Assembly (NCBI RefSeq): GCF_019797825.1
Contig: NZ_CP081855.1
Location: 1,054,001-1,118,000 of the forward strand
Direction: 5' to 3'
Length of the DNA: 64,000 nucleotides
From: Limosilactobacillus panis
GTDB lineage: Bacteria > Bacillota > Bacilli > Lactobacillales > Lactobacillaceae
Of the stretch, positions 1-8,071 are shown in pieces. Below the pieces are notes generated by a model. That model saw only the letters and a program-made list of their open reading frames with translations, did not search any database and was not told where the DNA came from. Position 1 is the first letter of the stretch; the number at the start of each line of letters is the position of its first letter. The translations under genes were made by a program, and so were the position numbers.

Positions 1-368
1 TCCACGGCAATGGTGATATCCAGCGCTATACTGGGCGGTTCACGGACTATCTGAAGGAAAAACAAGCAAATCATGAGCGTCAGCAAGCGGAAAAGAAGCC
101 GTTTAAAAAGGAAAAAAAGCCGACCCCGGAAAAAGAATCTTCTCAAAAGAAAACTAAGTTGACGTATGCTGAAAAAATTGAATGGGACCAAATTAACCAA
201 GACCTTGATAAGCTGAGCCAGCAGCATGATAAGTTAGAACAGGAAATGGCTGCTAACGCTAACGACTACCCTAAACTGGCGGAACTACAGAAAAGGGTCA
301 ATGAGGTCCAAAAACAGATCGATCAGAAGACAGAACGCTGGGAGTACTTGAGTAACTATGTTGATTAA
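1..368 (+). CDS. ABC-F family ATPase, C-terminal end (cut by window edge)
   Basis: The reading frame is open from position 3 to the stop at 366-368, so only the last ~121 residues of the gene are present. The visible part has the post-ATPase motif around GDIQRYTGRFTDYL typical of the end of the second ABC domain of Uup/YfmR-like ABC-F proteins, then a Lys/Glu-rich linker and a heptad-like coiled coil (about 60 residues, with QKRVNEVQKQIDQ) as in the C-terminal extension of that subfamily. ABC-F proteins act on ribosomes in the cytosol as translation factors. A TTG inside the linker could be mistaken for a start, but the upstream frame continues. The ATP-binding motifs lie outside the window, so the subfamily is inferred from the tail only. 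thyA starts 18 bases downstream. Confidence 0.75.
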   Translation, partial: HGNGDIQRYTGRFTDYLKEKQANHERQQAEKKPFKKEKKPTPEKESSQKKTKLTYAEKIEWDQINQDLDKLSQQHDKLEQEMAANANDYPKLAELQKRVNEVQKQIDQKTERWEYLSNYVD

Positions 369-386
369 TCAGAGGAGGAATTAACG

Positions 387-1349
387 GTGGCAAAAAACCA
401 GAATGAACAACAGTACCTGAACCTAGCTCGGTATGTTTTGGAAAATGGGCACGAAAAATCCGACCGTACTGGTACGGGAACCAGGTCAGTGTTTGGTTAC
501 CAAATGCGGTTTGACCTTTCCAAGGGTTTCCCAATCCTGACGACGAAGAAGGTCCCCTTTGGCCTGATCAAAAGTGAGCTTCTATGGTTCTTACGCGGAG
601 ATACCAATATCCGCTTCCTTCTTCAGCACCACAACCACATTTGGGATGAATGGGCATTTAAAAAGTGGGTCGAAAGTGATGAATATCATGGCCCTGACAT
701 GACGGATTTTGGTCACCGCTGGTTGAAGGACCCCGAATTTAAGAAACAGTACCTGGCCGAAAAAAAGGACTTTTGCCAACGGGTCCTTGATGATGATGAA
801 TTTGCCAAGAAGTATGGTGACCTGGGTCTAGTTTATGGTAGTCAGTGGCGGGCCTGGAAGACCAGTAAGGGTGAAACCATTGATCAGATTGCCAACGTTA
901 TTCACCAGATAAAGACAACTCCAGATTCACGCCGGATGATCGTTTCAGCATGGAATCCAGAGGATGTGCCGTCAATGGCCCTACCACCATGCCATACAAT
1001 GTTCCAGTTCTACGTTAATGATGGGAAACTTAGCTGCCAACTCTACCAGCGAAGTGCGGATATCTTCTTAGGGGTTCCATTCAACATTGCTAGTTACGCC
1101 CTCCTCACCCATATGATTGCCCACCAGTGTGGTCTTGAGGTCGGCGACTTTGTTCATACCTTGGGGGATGCCCACATCTACCTTAACCACCTTGACCAAG
1201 TAAGAGAGCAATTACAAAGGACTCCCCACCCGGCTCCAAAACTAATCTTGCCGGCTGAAGCCAAGCCAGTTGACCAGTACGAAATGACGGATATTAAGCT
1301 TGACGGCTATACTCATGAGCCCGCAATCAAGGCCCCAGTTGCTGTCTGA
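387..1349 (+). CDS. thyA: Thymidylate synthase (long Lactobacillus form)
   Basis: Converts dUMP plus methylene-tetrahydrofolate to dTMP and dihydrofolate. The 320-residue product has the catalytic cysteine in [13 protein letters not shown] (about residue 204), the [17 protein letters not shown] block and the dUMP-binding [15 protein letters not shown] segment. It carries the roughly 50-residue insertion ([19 protein letters not shown] onward) seen in the Lactobacillus casei-type enzyme but absent from the 264-residue E. coli type. The start is GTG at 387, chosen because AGGAGG sits just upstream at 374-379. folA follows after 11 bases, so the two form the usual operon in which the dihydrofolate product is recycled next door. 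Confidence 0.97.
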   Translation: MAKNQNEQQYLNLARYVLENGHEKSDRTGTGTRSVFGYQMRFDLSKGFPILTTKKVPFGLIKSELLWFLRGDTNIRFLLQHHNHIWDEWAFKKWVESDEYHGPDMTDFGHRWLKDPEFKKQYLAEKKDFCQRVLDDDEFAKKYGDLGLVYGSQWRAWKTSKGETIDQIANVIHQIKTTPDSRRMIVSAWNPEDVPSMALPPCHTMFQFYVNDGKLSCQLYQRSADIFLGVPFNIASYALLTHMIAHQCGLEVGDFVHTLGDAHIYLNHLDQVREQLQRTPHPAPKLILPAEAKPVDQYEMTDIKLDGYTHEPAIKAPVAV

Positions 1350-1360
1350 GGAGGCAAATA

Positions 1361-1858
1361 ATGAAGAAAGTTACCTATGTTTGGGCAGAGGACCTGGACG
1401 GCTGGATTGGTAAAGATGGTTCTCTCCCATGGCACGTCAAGGCTGATATGCGGCATTTTAAGCAGGTCACGGCTGACCACCCGGTAGTGATGGGACGACG
1501 GACCTTTGATTCGATTGGTCATCCCCTTCCTGGGCGCCAAAACGTTATTCTGACCCACCGAAGGATTGAAGATAAACGGGTCGTTTCCTTTCAAGACCTG
1601 GCAGAGCTAAAAAACTGGATTAAAGAAAATTCGGCTCCAGTAGTTGATATCATCGGTGGTGGCCGCCTTTTTACTGAACTTATGTCGCTGGTAACGGTCC
1701 TTCACCGGACCATTATCAACGGTCATTACGAAGGTGACACAAAAATGCCACCAGTCAACTATGACCAGTGGCATTTGCAGGACCGACAAACGGTAACTAA
1801 GGATGGTCAGCCGGTTTGCTGGTTTGAAACTTGGCAATTAAACGTAAAGGAGAATTGA
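1361..1858 (+). CDS. folA: Dihydrofolate reductase
   Basis: NADPH-dependent reduction of dihydrofolate to tetrahydrofolate, the partner reaction of thyA. The 165-residue protein shows the order expected of DHFR: N-terminal strand with WAEDLDGWIG, the LPWHVKADMRHFK substrate-binding helix with Asp (about residue 27), VVMGRRTFDSIG, the PLPGRQNVILT segment and the IIGGGRLF nucleotide-binding glycines. Length fits the L. casei enzyme (about 162). GAGGAG lies just before the ATG. Its last 21 bases overlap the 3' end of the convergent hemolysin III-like gene. Confidence 0.96.
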   Translation: MKKVTYVWAEDLDGWIGKDGSLPWHVKADMRHFKQVTADHPVVMGRRTFDSIGHPLPGRQNVILTHRRIEDKRVVSFQDLAELKNWIKENSAPVVDIIGGGRLFTELMSLVTVLHRTIINGHYEGDTKMPPVNYDQWHLQDRQTVTKDGQPVCWFETWQLNVKEN

Positions 1859-2476
1859 GAAATACATCAGACCTGTCCCAACCAGGACAAAGAAGTGCCA
1901 GATGAGGTGGGTGTAATCAGTTGGCCGGCTGTACAAGAGGGCACCAATTGTGAAGGTGATTCCTCCAGCAAGCAGCAGGCCAAAACCAACCGGCCCCAGG
2001 ACATTCCAAAGGGGGAAGAAGGCAAAGATGCAAAGCCAGCCCATCAGGACGTAAACTAAAGTCGAGAGGGCACTCTTGTGCTTAAGCCAGATACTTTTAT
2101 AAATAATCCCAATGACGGCTAGCCCCCAAATGACGCCAAACATCGTCCAGCCTAACCATCCCTTGATACTGACGAGGCAGTAGGGGGTGTAAGTTCCGGC
2201 AATCAGGGCATAAATCATACAGTGGTCAAATACCTGAAAGACGTGCCGGGCCCGGGTAAAGACAAGGGCGTGAAATAGGGTTGACGAGAGGTAGAATAAG
2301 ACTAGGATACTGCCGTAGATGGTAAAGGTGACCACCCGCATGACACTCCCACTATGGGCGGCCCGAATTATTAGGAAGACCAGACCAGTAATTGCTAGGC
2401 CGGTACCAATCCCGTGACTGATGGCGTTACCGATTTCAATTAGTAATGTTTTCTTATCAATGTGCTGCTTATTCAC
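1838..2476 (-). CDS. trhA: Hemolysin III / TrhA-type membrane protein
   Basis: A 212-residue integral membrane protein of the hemolysin III / PAQR-like family, with seven hydrophobic segments. Family features visible are EIGNAISHGIG near the N-terminus, an STLFHA segment (first metal-type Ser/His cluster), DHCMIYALIAGTYTP and the C-terminal THLIWHFFVLVG histidine segment. Members influence membrane homeostasis; the lytic name is historical. I chose GTG at 2476 because AGGAG lies 9 bases upstream; an ATG 11 codons earlier has no ribosome site. It converges on folA with a 21-base 3' overlap and diverges from degV, with which it shares a 190-base promoter region. Confidence 0.9.
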   Translation of the reverse strand: MNKQHIDKKTLLIEIGNAISHGIGTGLAITGLVFLIIRAAHSGSVMRVVTFTIYGSILVLFYLSSTLFHALVFTRARHVFQVFDHCMIYALIAGTYTPYCLVSIKGWLGWTMFGVIWGLAVIGIIYKSIWLKHKSALSTLVYVLMGWLCIFAFFPLWNVLGPVGFGLLLAGGITFTIGALLYSRPTDYTHLIWHFFVLVGTGLMYFSILLYV

Positions 2477-2558
2477 TGAGCAAAACTCCTTTCGGGCTGA
2501 TAAATGCATTATTTAAGGCTTTTTGGTATACTAGGACTATAAAAATCACCTTTGGGTA

Positions 2559-2612
2559 TTTAAAAACTACGTTAAACGATTATAATGTTCTTAGAAACTA
2601 GTATATCTAGTT
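2559..2612 (+). promoter_or_regulatory. degV promoter with palindromic operator-like site
   Basis: TTTAAA at 2559-2564, 16 bases, then a consensus TATAAT at 2581-2586. Just downstream is a perfect inverted repeat AACTAG (2596-2601) / CTAGTT (2607-2612) with a 5-base spacer, and a further ACTAGG follows at 2619-2624. The palindrome is placed where a repressor would block initiation. No regulator is identified. Confidence 0.45.
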
Positions 2613-2669
2613 ATTAAAACTAGGTTAAAATAAACCATTGATAATTGTCAAGGGGGAGTGGATTTTTCC

Positions 2670-3512
2670 ATGTCTAAAGTAAAAATAGTTTGTGATTCTT
2701 CCGCCGGATTGACAGAAGAAGACATTAAAAAGTATAACATTACAATCGTACCACTTACGGTTATGATTGATGGTACAATTTATGTCGAGCGTGAAACCAT
2801 CACTAATGATGAATTCACTAAGTTGATGAAAAACGCCAAGTCTTTGCCAAAGACATCCCAACCGCCGATTGGTAAATTTGTCGACGCCTTTGACAAGCTT
2901 GGCGAAGACGGCAGCGAAGTTCTCTGTGTTACCATGATGGAATCGATTAGTGGGACTGTCCACGCTGCTGAACAGGCGGCAACAATGTCAAAAACGAAGG
3001 TCACGGTCTACGACTCCCAAACTACTGATCAAGGGATGGCCTTCCAAATTATTGAGGCGGCTAAAGTCCTTGAGGCTGGCGGTAGTGTAGATGATGCAAT
3101 TACCAAAATGAAGGATGTCCTTGCCAAGTCAAAGCTTTACCTGGCAATTGATAACCTTGACAACCTGGTTGCCGGTGGAAGAATTAGCAAGTTCGCTGGT
3201 GCACTTTCCAATATCCTTAACATCAAGGTTATGCTCCAGGTTGCCGGTGGTCAGATTCATATCATTATGAAGGGTCGCGGAACAAAGGCAATTCATAAGG
3301 AATGGGACCGAATCTTGAAGGAAATGGCCGCTGGACCTAAACCAATCAAAGTTGGGATTTCCCACGTTGAAGGGAATAAAGAAGTCGAGCGTTTAAAGAA
3401 TGGCGTAGAAAAGATCTACCCTGACCAAAAGATTACGGTTCGGGAAACGGTACCGATTATTGCTACCCACACCGGAATGGGTGCATGTTGTTTGCTGTAC
3501 TACACTGAATAG
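2670..3512 (+). CDS. DegV family fatty-acid-binding protein
   Basis: A 280-residue DegV protein: the N-terminal VKIVCDSSAGL strand-loop with the lipid-contacting Ser pair, PKTSQPPIGKF (the family's TSQP signature), the LDNLVAGGRIS segment in the second domain and a C-terminal ATHTGMGACCL motif binding the carboxylate head group. DegV proteins deliver exogenous fatty acids to the FakA kinase; fakA is not in this window. The ATG at 2670 is preferred over GTG at 2658 because the GGGGGAG ribosome site ends at 2658 and so overlaps the GTG. It is followed by a hairpin terminator and then by cell-envelope genes. Confidence 0.92.
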   Translation: MSKVKIVCDSSAGLTEEDIKKYNITIVPLTVMIDGTIYVERETITNDEFTKLMKNAKSLPKTSQPPIGKFVDAFDKLGEDGSEVLCVTMMESISGTVHAAEQAATMSKTKVTVYDSQTTDQGMAFQIIEAAKVLEAGGSVDDAITKMKDVLAKSKLYLAIDNLDNLVAGGRISKFAGALSNILNIKVMLQVAGGQIHIIMKGRGTKAIHKEWDRILKEMAAGPKPIKVGISHVEGNKEVERLKNGVEKIYPDQKITVRETVPIIATHTGMGACCLLYYTE

Positions 3513-3569
3513 GTTAAAGTTTTACAAATCAGTCCCCACTGTTTGTATCAACAGAATTGAAAGCTATTC

Positions 3570-3601
3570 GAGGCCGGAGAAAACACTGTTTTCCCAGCCT
3601 C
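3570..3601 (+). terminator. Rho-independent terminator after degV
   Basis: GAGGCCGG...GAAAAC pairs with GTTTTCCCAGCCTC around a short ACT loop, with one bulged A and one mismatch, followed by TTATTATTA. It separates degV from the SGNH hydrolase gene. Confidence 0.7.
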
Positions 3602-3625
3602 TTATTATTAAGGAGGAACGTGCAA

Positions 3626-4543
3626 GTGCGAAAACAATGGTGGATGATTGGTGTGGTGATAATTTTAGCGGTGCTTGCTGGTGGCGTCTGGTATGGTCAT
3701 CGCCAATCTTCGCCCGTAATAAGGACGGCTTCATCGCCCCACTATGTTGAAAAGGAGAATGTCCACCTGGTGGCAGTTGGCGATTCTTTGACCCATGGCC
3801 AGGGGGATGAGAAAAAAAAGGGTGGTTATGTCAGTATTATTAAGCATAAGATTGAACACCACTATCGTAAAACGACGGTAAGTACGAAGAACTACGGTGT
3901 TAGTGGGGATTGGTCTGACCAAATCCTGGCCCGCCTTAATTCCCAGCCTAAGATGCGGACGAACCTCCGGAAGGCTGATGTAATCACAATGACGGTGGGC
4001 GGAAACGACCTAATGCAAAATCTTGAAGCCAATATCATGAACTCTCCTAAGACGGTCGACAAGGACGTTGACCAGGCAGAAAAGGTTTATGTCCGTCGTC
4101 TCAATCAGTTACTCACGGCAGTTCGGAAACAGAATCCTCATGCACCGGTATTTATTATGAGTATTTATAATCCTGTTTATACTTACTTTCCCGACGTAGA
4201 CGTAATTAACAACTCAATCGTGAAGTGGAACCAAACAACCCAAAAGGTGATGGGAAACTACCATAAAATGTATTTTGTGAACATTAACCACCTGATGTCA
4301 TGGGGACAGTACAAGACTCCAGACCAGCGTCAGGAGTTGATTCAACAGGAAAAACAGGCTAACCGGGGAAAAATTTCTCAGGCTCGGTTGGTCAGCGTCA
4401 TGCGGGATCGTGACCATAACTTAAACGAATATATCTCAACGGAAGATAATTTTCACCCGAACCATCGTGGTTATCAGCAGATGGCCAACCGCCTATTTAA
4501 ATCAATGAAGAACCACAACAGTTGGGAATACGTAAAGAGGTAA
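3626..4543 (+). CDS. Membrane-anchored SGNH/GDSL hydrolase (YpmR-like)
   Basis: A 305-residue lipase/esterase-like protein. An N-terminal hydrophobic segment (about residues 4-23, WWMIGVVIILAVLAGG) anchors or exports it; the SGNH blocks follow: VAVGDSLTHG (nucleophile Ser), a Gly in block II, GGNDL (block III) and DNFHPNHRGY (Asp/His dyad). The start is GTG at 3626 with AGGAGG 9 bases upstream. It is followed after 8 bases by a YpmS-like gene, the pairing seen in many Firmicutes (ypmR-ypmS). The natural ester substrate is unknown; it presumably acts outside the membrane on lipid or cell-wall acyl groups. Confidence 0.9.
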   Translation: MRKQWWMIGVVIILAVLAGGVWYGHRQSSPVIRTASSPHYVEKENVHLVAVGDSLTHGQGDEKKKGGYVSIIKHKIEHHYRKTTVSTKNYGVSGDWSDQILARLNSQPKMRTNLRKADVITMTVGGNDLMQNLEANIMNSPKTVDKDVDQAEKVYVRRLNQLLTAVRKQNPHAPVFIMSIYNPVYTYFPDVDVINNSIVKWNQTTQKVMGNYHKMYFVNINHLMSWGQYKTPDQRQELIQQEKQANRGKISQARLVSVMRDRDHNLNEYISTEDNFHPNHRGYQQMANRLFKSMKNHNSWEYVKR

Positions 4544-4551
4544 AATAGCGA

Positions 4552-5151
4552 ATGAAAAAGGAGACGAAAACGAAATCAATCAACTGGTGGAAGTGGGCGT
4601 TTATCGTCCTTATCCTGGTGATTGTGGTGGCAACTGGAACGATAATCAACCGGGCCACTGCACCGGCGCCCAGTTCGGCAGTTAGCAAGCCAGCTAAACT
4701 TAATGATACTTCGGTTACAATTGAGCTGAATCGTCACCAAGTTAACGCCCTCGCGGCTAACTACCTTAACCGGTTCTTAAAGGGACAGAAAATTAAGTAC
4801 AGTTTTTTGGTTGGTAAACAGTACGCTACTTTGACGGGCGATACCAGGTTTCTCGGTGCTAAAATTCGGTTTGCCATTAACTTTGTGCCGGTTAAACAAA
4901 GTGATGGTAACGTCCTCTTACGGGCTAAGGGCCTTTCGGTGGGACGGCTTAATATCCCCATCAAGTTTGTGATGGGCTATATTGCCAAGAACTACAATGT
5001 TCCGGAATGGGTAAAGATCAATGCCCAAAAGAAGACTGTCTTGCTGGATTTGAATAAGTACAGTGAGAAGCGAGCGCTAAAGTACCGGGCACAAGAAATA
5101 AATATGACGGAAGGGCGGTTTAAGTTCTTGATAACCGTCCCGACTAAGTGA
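4552..5151 (+). CDS. YpmS/DUF2140 family membrane-anchored protein
   Basis: A 199-residue protein with a single N-terminal transmembrane helix (about residues 10-32) preceded by a Lys/Thr-rich cytoplasmic start, so type II topology with an extracytoplasmic C-terminal domain. The motifs around VTIELNRHQVNALAANYL and GDTRFLG match the DUF2140/YpmS family. Function is not established; its constant pairing with the SGNH hydrolase upstream (8-base gap) suggests a shared envelope role. AAGAGG lies 11 bases before the ATG. Confidence 0.87.
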   Translation: MKKETKTKSINWWKWAFIVLILVIVVATGTIINRATAPAPSSAVSKPAKLNDTSVTIELNRHQVNALAANYLNRFLKGQKIKYSFLVGKQYATLTGDTRFLGAKIRFAINFVPVKQSDGNVLLRAKGLSVGRLNIPIKFVMGYIAKNYNVPEWVKINAQKKTVLLDLNKYSEKRALKYRAQEINMTEGRFKFLITVPTK

Positions 5152-5169
5152 TAAAGAGGAGGATATCAC

Positions 5170-5394
5170 ATGGTTCGTGATAGTTTTTATCGTTATTTGA
5201 TGACCCAACGTAATCCTAATTCTGCAGACGAAATTGAGCAATTCGCTAATAATGCCTTTCTAGACTCAACGTTTCCTAAGCAGTCATCCGACTTTGATGA
5301 GGTTTCAAAGTATTTAGAAGAGAATGCGGACTACCTACCATCAATGACGATTTTTGACGCCGCATGGCAAAAATATTTGGATGAGAGAAATTAG
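5170..5394 (+). CDS. YozE family small protein
   Basis: A 74-residue protein with [12 protein letters not shown] near its start and a helical remainder, matching the YozE (SAM-like fold) family of roughly 70 residues. Molecular role unknown. AGAGGAGG precedes the ATG closely. It sits 18 bases after the YpmS-like gene and 10 bases before rbgA, so it is probably co-transcribed. Confidence 0.88.
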   Translation: MVRDSFYRYLMTQRNPNSADEIEQFANNAFLDSTFPKQSSDFDEVSKYLEENADYLPSMTIFDAAWQKYLDERN

Positions 5395-5404
5395 GAGGGA
5401 TAGG

Positions 5405-6277
5405 ATGGCAACAATTCAATGGTTTCCTGGACATATGGCAAAGGCCTTACGACAGATTCGTGAACAGATGCCCCTTGTTGACATCGTTTTTGAGTTAGTA
5501 GACGCACGGGTGCCGTATTCTTCCCAAAATCCGGAAGTAGCATTAGCTGCCGGAAACAAGCCCCGGCTTTTAATAATGACTAAGACGGACTTGGCTAATC
5601 GTGATCGTCTACAAAAGTGGTTGGTGTACTTTGAAGAAAAAGGGCAGCCAGTCCTGGCCCTCGATTCACGGGAGCAAAACGTGGCAAAAATTGTCACCAA
5701 AAAGAGTAAGGAAATTTTGCAAGATAAACTGGCGGAAGAAAGGGCCAAGGGATTAAGAAAAAGGCCAATCCGGGCAATGTGTGTCGGGGTGCCGAACGTT
5801 GGGAAGTCGACCCTGTTAAATCACCTGGTTAAAAAGAACGTTGCACAGACGGGAAACCGGCCGGGCGTAACTACTGGCCAACAGTGGTTGCGGTCGTCGG
5901 CTGAGTTGGAACTTTTAGACACCCCTGGAGTCCTGTGGCACAAGTTTGCCAGCCAGAAGCAGGGGGTCATGTTAGCTCTCTCGGGGGCAATCAAGGATAG
6001 TCTTTACCCCAAAGATGATATTGCTCTGTTCGCCCTGAAATACCTTCGCTTGTACCAACCGGAAATGCTGAAGAAACGCTACCGACTGACCGACCAAGAC
6101 CTGGCGGAAACGATTAGCGATCCCGACCTGCTGCTAGCAATCACCCAGAAGATGGGTTTTAGGGATGACTACGACCGGGCTAGCGAGCGGCTGATCTTTG
6201 ACCTACGGAAGGGTAAACTCGGGCCCATTACTATGGAAGTCCCGGCAGACTTGAATGAGGATGGCGTCAATGATTAA
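5405..6277 (+). CDS. rbgA: Ribosome biogenesis GTPase RbgA (YlqF)
   Basis: A circularly permuted GTPase needed for late assembly of the 50S subunit. In the 290-residue protein the G motifs come in permuted order: G4 TKTD (about residue 60), G5-like LDSRE, then G1 GVPNVGKSTLLNHL (about 128), the GVTTGQQW switch and G3 DTPG. The N-terminal IQWFPGHMAKALRQI is diagnostic of the YlqF subfamily. Start at ATG 5405 with AGGAGGG directly upstream; an in-frame ATG at 5354 lies inside yozE. The stop overlaps the start of rnhB by 8 bases. Confidence 0.96.
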   Translation: MATIQWFPGHMAKALRQIREQMPLVDIVFELVDARVPYSSQNPEVALAAGNKPRLLIMTKTDLANRDRLQKWLVYFEEKGQPVLALDSREQNVAKIVTKKSKEILQDKLAEERAKGLRKRPIRAMCVGVPNVGKSTLLNHLVKKNVAQTGNRPGVTTGQQWLRSSAELELLDTPGVLWHKFASQKQGVMLALSGAIKDSLYPKDDIALFALKYLRLYQPEMLKKRYRLTDQDLAETISDPDLLLAITQKMGFRDDYDRASERLIFDLRKGKLGPITMEVPADLNEDGVND

Positions 6278-7037
6278 ACAGACGGTAAGTGAGATTTCGC
6301 GGCTCTTGGACACAATTGATAGCTTGGCCGACCCGCGACTTAAGGAGTGGCAGGCTGACCCCCGGAAGGGTGTTCAACGGGCCTTGCAGCGCCACCAGTG
6401 GCGAATTGAACGGCAGATTAGGGCTTATCAGGCTTTTCGACAGCGTTTCAAGTATGAGGATGCCCTTTGGAAGAGCGGGGTACACTATGTTGCCGGAATG
6501 GACGAAGTCGGCCGGGGCCCTCTTGCTGGTCCCGTTGTCACCTGTGCGGTAATTCTTAGTCCTGATTTTGACCTGGTGGGGGTAACTGACTCCAAACAGT
6601 TGACCCGCCATGAGCGGGAACAGCTCTATTTGCGGATTGTTGACGAGGCCGTCGAAGTCAGCATCGCGGTCAATGACGCGGAAACAATCGACCGCCTTAA
6701 CATATACGCGGCAACGCAGGATGCGATGATGCGGTCCATCCAAAGTCTGAACCACCAGCCGGACCACTTGATTGTTGATGCCGTCCCGCTGCCATTTGAT
6801 TATCCTCAGACAACCTTAATTAAGGGTGATCAAAAAAGCATCAGCGTCGCGGCGGCCAGTATTGTCGCTAAGGAGTACCGTGACCACCTAATGCTTGATT
6901 ACGACTGGGTTTATCCAGGATACGGCTTTGCAGAAAACATGGGGTACGGTACAAAAGAACACCTAGCCGGACTAAAGAAATATGGTGCCTCGCCAATTCA
7001 CCGACGATCATTTAACCCGGTTCCTAAATTTTTATAG
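6270..7037 (+). CDS. rnhB: Ribonuclease HII
   Basis: Removes RNA from RNA/DNA hybrids and misincorporated ribonucleotides. The 255-residue protein has an N-terminal helical extension of about 70 residues as in Bacillus RNase HII, then GMDEVGRGPLAGPV (catalytic Asp-Glu), TDSKQL, LIVDAVPLP and KGDQKSISVAAASIVAKEYRD. I prefer ATG 6270, which overlaps the rbgA stop as ATGATTAA and has GAGGA 8 bases upstream; ATGs at 6255 and 6261 are alternatives. Translational coupling to rbgA is likely. Confidence 0.95.
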   Translation: MIKQTVSEISRLLDTIDSLADPRLKEWQADPRKGVQRALQRHQWRIERQIRAYQAFRQRFKYEDALWKSGVHYVAGMDEVGRGPLAGPVVTCAVILSPDFDLVGVTDSKQLTRHEREQLYLRIVDEAVEVSIAVNDAETIDRLNIYAATQDAMMRSIQSLNHQPDHLIVDAVPLPFDYPQTTLIKGDQKSISVAAASIVAKEYRDHLMLDYDWVYPGYGFAENMGYGTKEHLAGLKKYGASPIHRRSFNPVPKFL

Positions 7038-7048
7038 TGCAAATGAAG

Positions 7049-7083
7049 AAGAGTCTCGTATCTATTAGGTAGGAGGCTTTTTT
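7049..7083 (+). terminator. Terminator-like hairpin containing the dprA ribosome site
   Basis: AAGAGTCTCGTA (7049-7060) can pair with TAGGAGGCTTTT (7070-7081) around a 9-base loop, with one G-G mismatch and G-U pairs, and the T run continues to 7083. The AGGAGG at 7071-7076 is the dprA Shine-Dalgarno, so the hairpin both resembles an intrinsic terminator of the rnhB transcript and would hide the dprA ribosome site. Confidence 0.5.
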
Positions 7084-7944
7084 ATGAAACAAATACGTGA
7101 ATTTTTACTACGCTTGAATTTATGCCGTGGAATTGGCTATAAGACAAAGTACCGGCTATGGCGGGTAGCTGACCAGTACGGATGTTACGATAACATCAAC
7201 GAACTACTTACCCACATTCGGCTAAATGACCGGGAACAAGAAGCTTTGGTGAATAACTGGCCAAGCAAAGAACTAGATGCGGCGGTTGCTCGTAATCAGG
7301 ATTTTCCGTATGTCACCATTGCGGATGACCAATATCCGGAACAGTTACGTGAAATATTTGACCCGCCGATTGTTCTTTACTACCAAGGAAACCTCACACT
7401 GTTACAGTTGCCCACGTTAGCGGTGGTTGGTGCCCGGGATATGTCGGCGTACGGTGAAGCGGTGTTACGGGGGATGCTTCCCCACATTGTAAAACGGCAA
7501 ATCGTTACCGTCAGTGGATTGGCAAAGGGAATCGATGGAATGTGTCACCGCATCACCCTTGAGCATGGTGGTAAGACGATTGGGGTGGCTGGTTGCGGAC
7601 TGGACCAAGCATATCCCCGGGAGAATACTCACCTGCAGGCCAAGGTTGCAAAAACAGGCCTCGTCCTTACGGAATACGGGCGGGGCGAACCCCCTCTGGC
7701 CTATCATTTCCCCGAAAGAAACAGGATAATTGCGGGTCTTTGCTCGACGGTCTTAGTGGTAGAAGCTAAGAAGAAGAGCGGGAGTTTGATCACGGCTAAT
7801 ATTGCTCTAGACGAGAATCGGACGGTTTGTGCGGTCCCCGGGCGAATTGATACTTACCGTTCACTGGGCTGCAATGAGCTGATTGCCGCGGGTGCGAAAC
7901 CGATTCTCCGGGCACAGGACATCCTCGAAGAGTTCATGCTATAA
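7084..7944 (+). CDS. dprA: DNA processing protein DprA
   Basis: Binds incoming single-stranded DNA and loads RecA during transformation. The 286-residue protein has a helical N-terminal part and the Rossmann-like DprA core: VVGARDMSAYGE, TVSGLAKGIDGMCHR, GVAGCGLDQAYPREN, HFPERNRIIAGL, VVEAKKKSGSLITA and AVPGRID. AGGAGG at 7071-7076 is 7 bases from the ATG. Order rnhB-dprA-topA is standard in lactobacilli. No other competence gene is present here. Confidence 0.95.
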   Translation: MKQIREFLLRLNLCRGIGYKTKYRLWRVADQYGCYDNINELLTHIRLNDREQEALVNNWPSKELDAAVARNQDFPYVTIADDQYPEQLREIFDPPIVLYYQGNLTLLQLPTLAVVGARDMSAYGEAVLRGMLPHIVKRQIVTVSGLAKGIDGMCHRITLEHGGKTIGVAGCGLDQAYPRENTHLQAKVAKTGLVLTEYGRGEPPLAYHFPERNRIIAGLCSTVLVVEAKKKSGSLITANIALDENRTVCAVPGRIDTYRSLGCNELIAAGAKPILRAQDILEEFML

Positions 7945-7988
7945 GTAAGGGTCCTTGCATTTTATAATAATTTCTTCTAAAATACGAT

Positions 7989-8024
7989 TTCCATTTGACA
8001 GACCATGGTGAAATGGAATAATAA
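7989..8024 (+). promoter_or_regulatory. topA promoter within an 8-bp inverted repeat
   Basis: A perfect -35 TTGACA at 7995-8000 and a -10-like TAATAA at 8019-8024, spaced 18 bases. The inverted repeat TTCCATTT (7989-7996) / AAATGGAA (8011-8018) overlaps the -35 and abuts the -10, with CCATGG between the arms. This is the placement expected of an operator. Confidence 0.5.
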
Positions 8025-8071
8025 TGTTATATATGAAGAAATAAACAAATAAAATGTGAGGAGCCTCTTTT

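Noticed and set aside
1838..1858. folA / trhA overlap as an assembly error
   Set aside because: Both proteins end normally for their families, and short convergent 3' overlaps are common.
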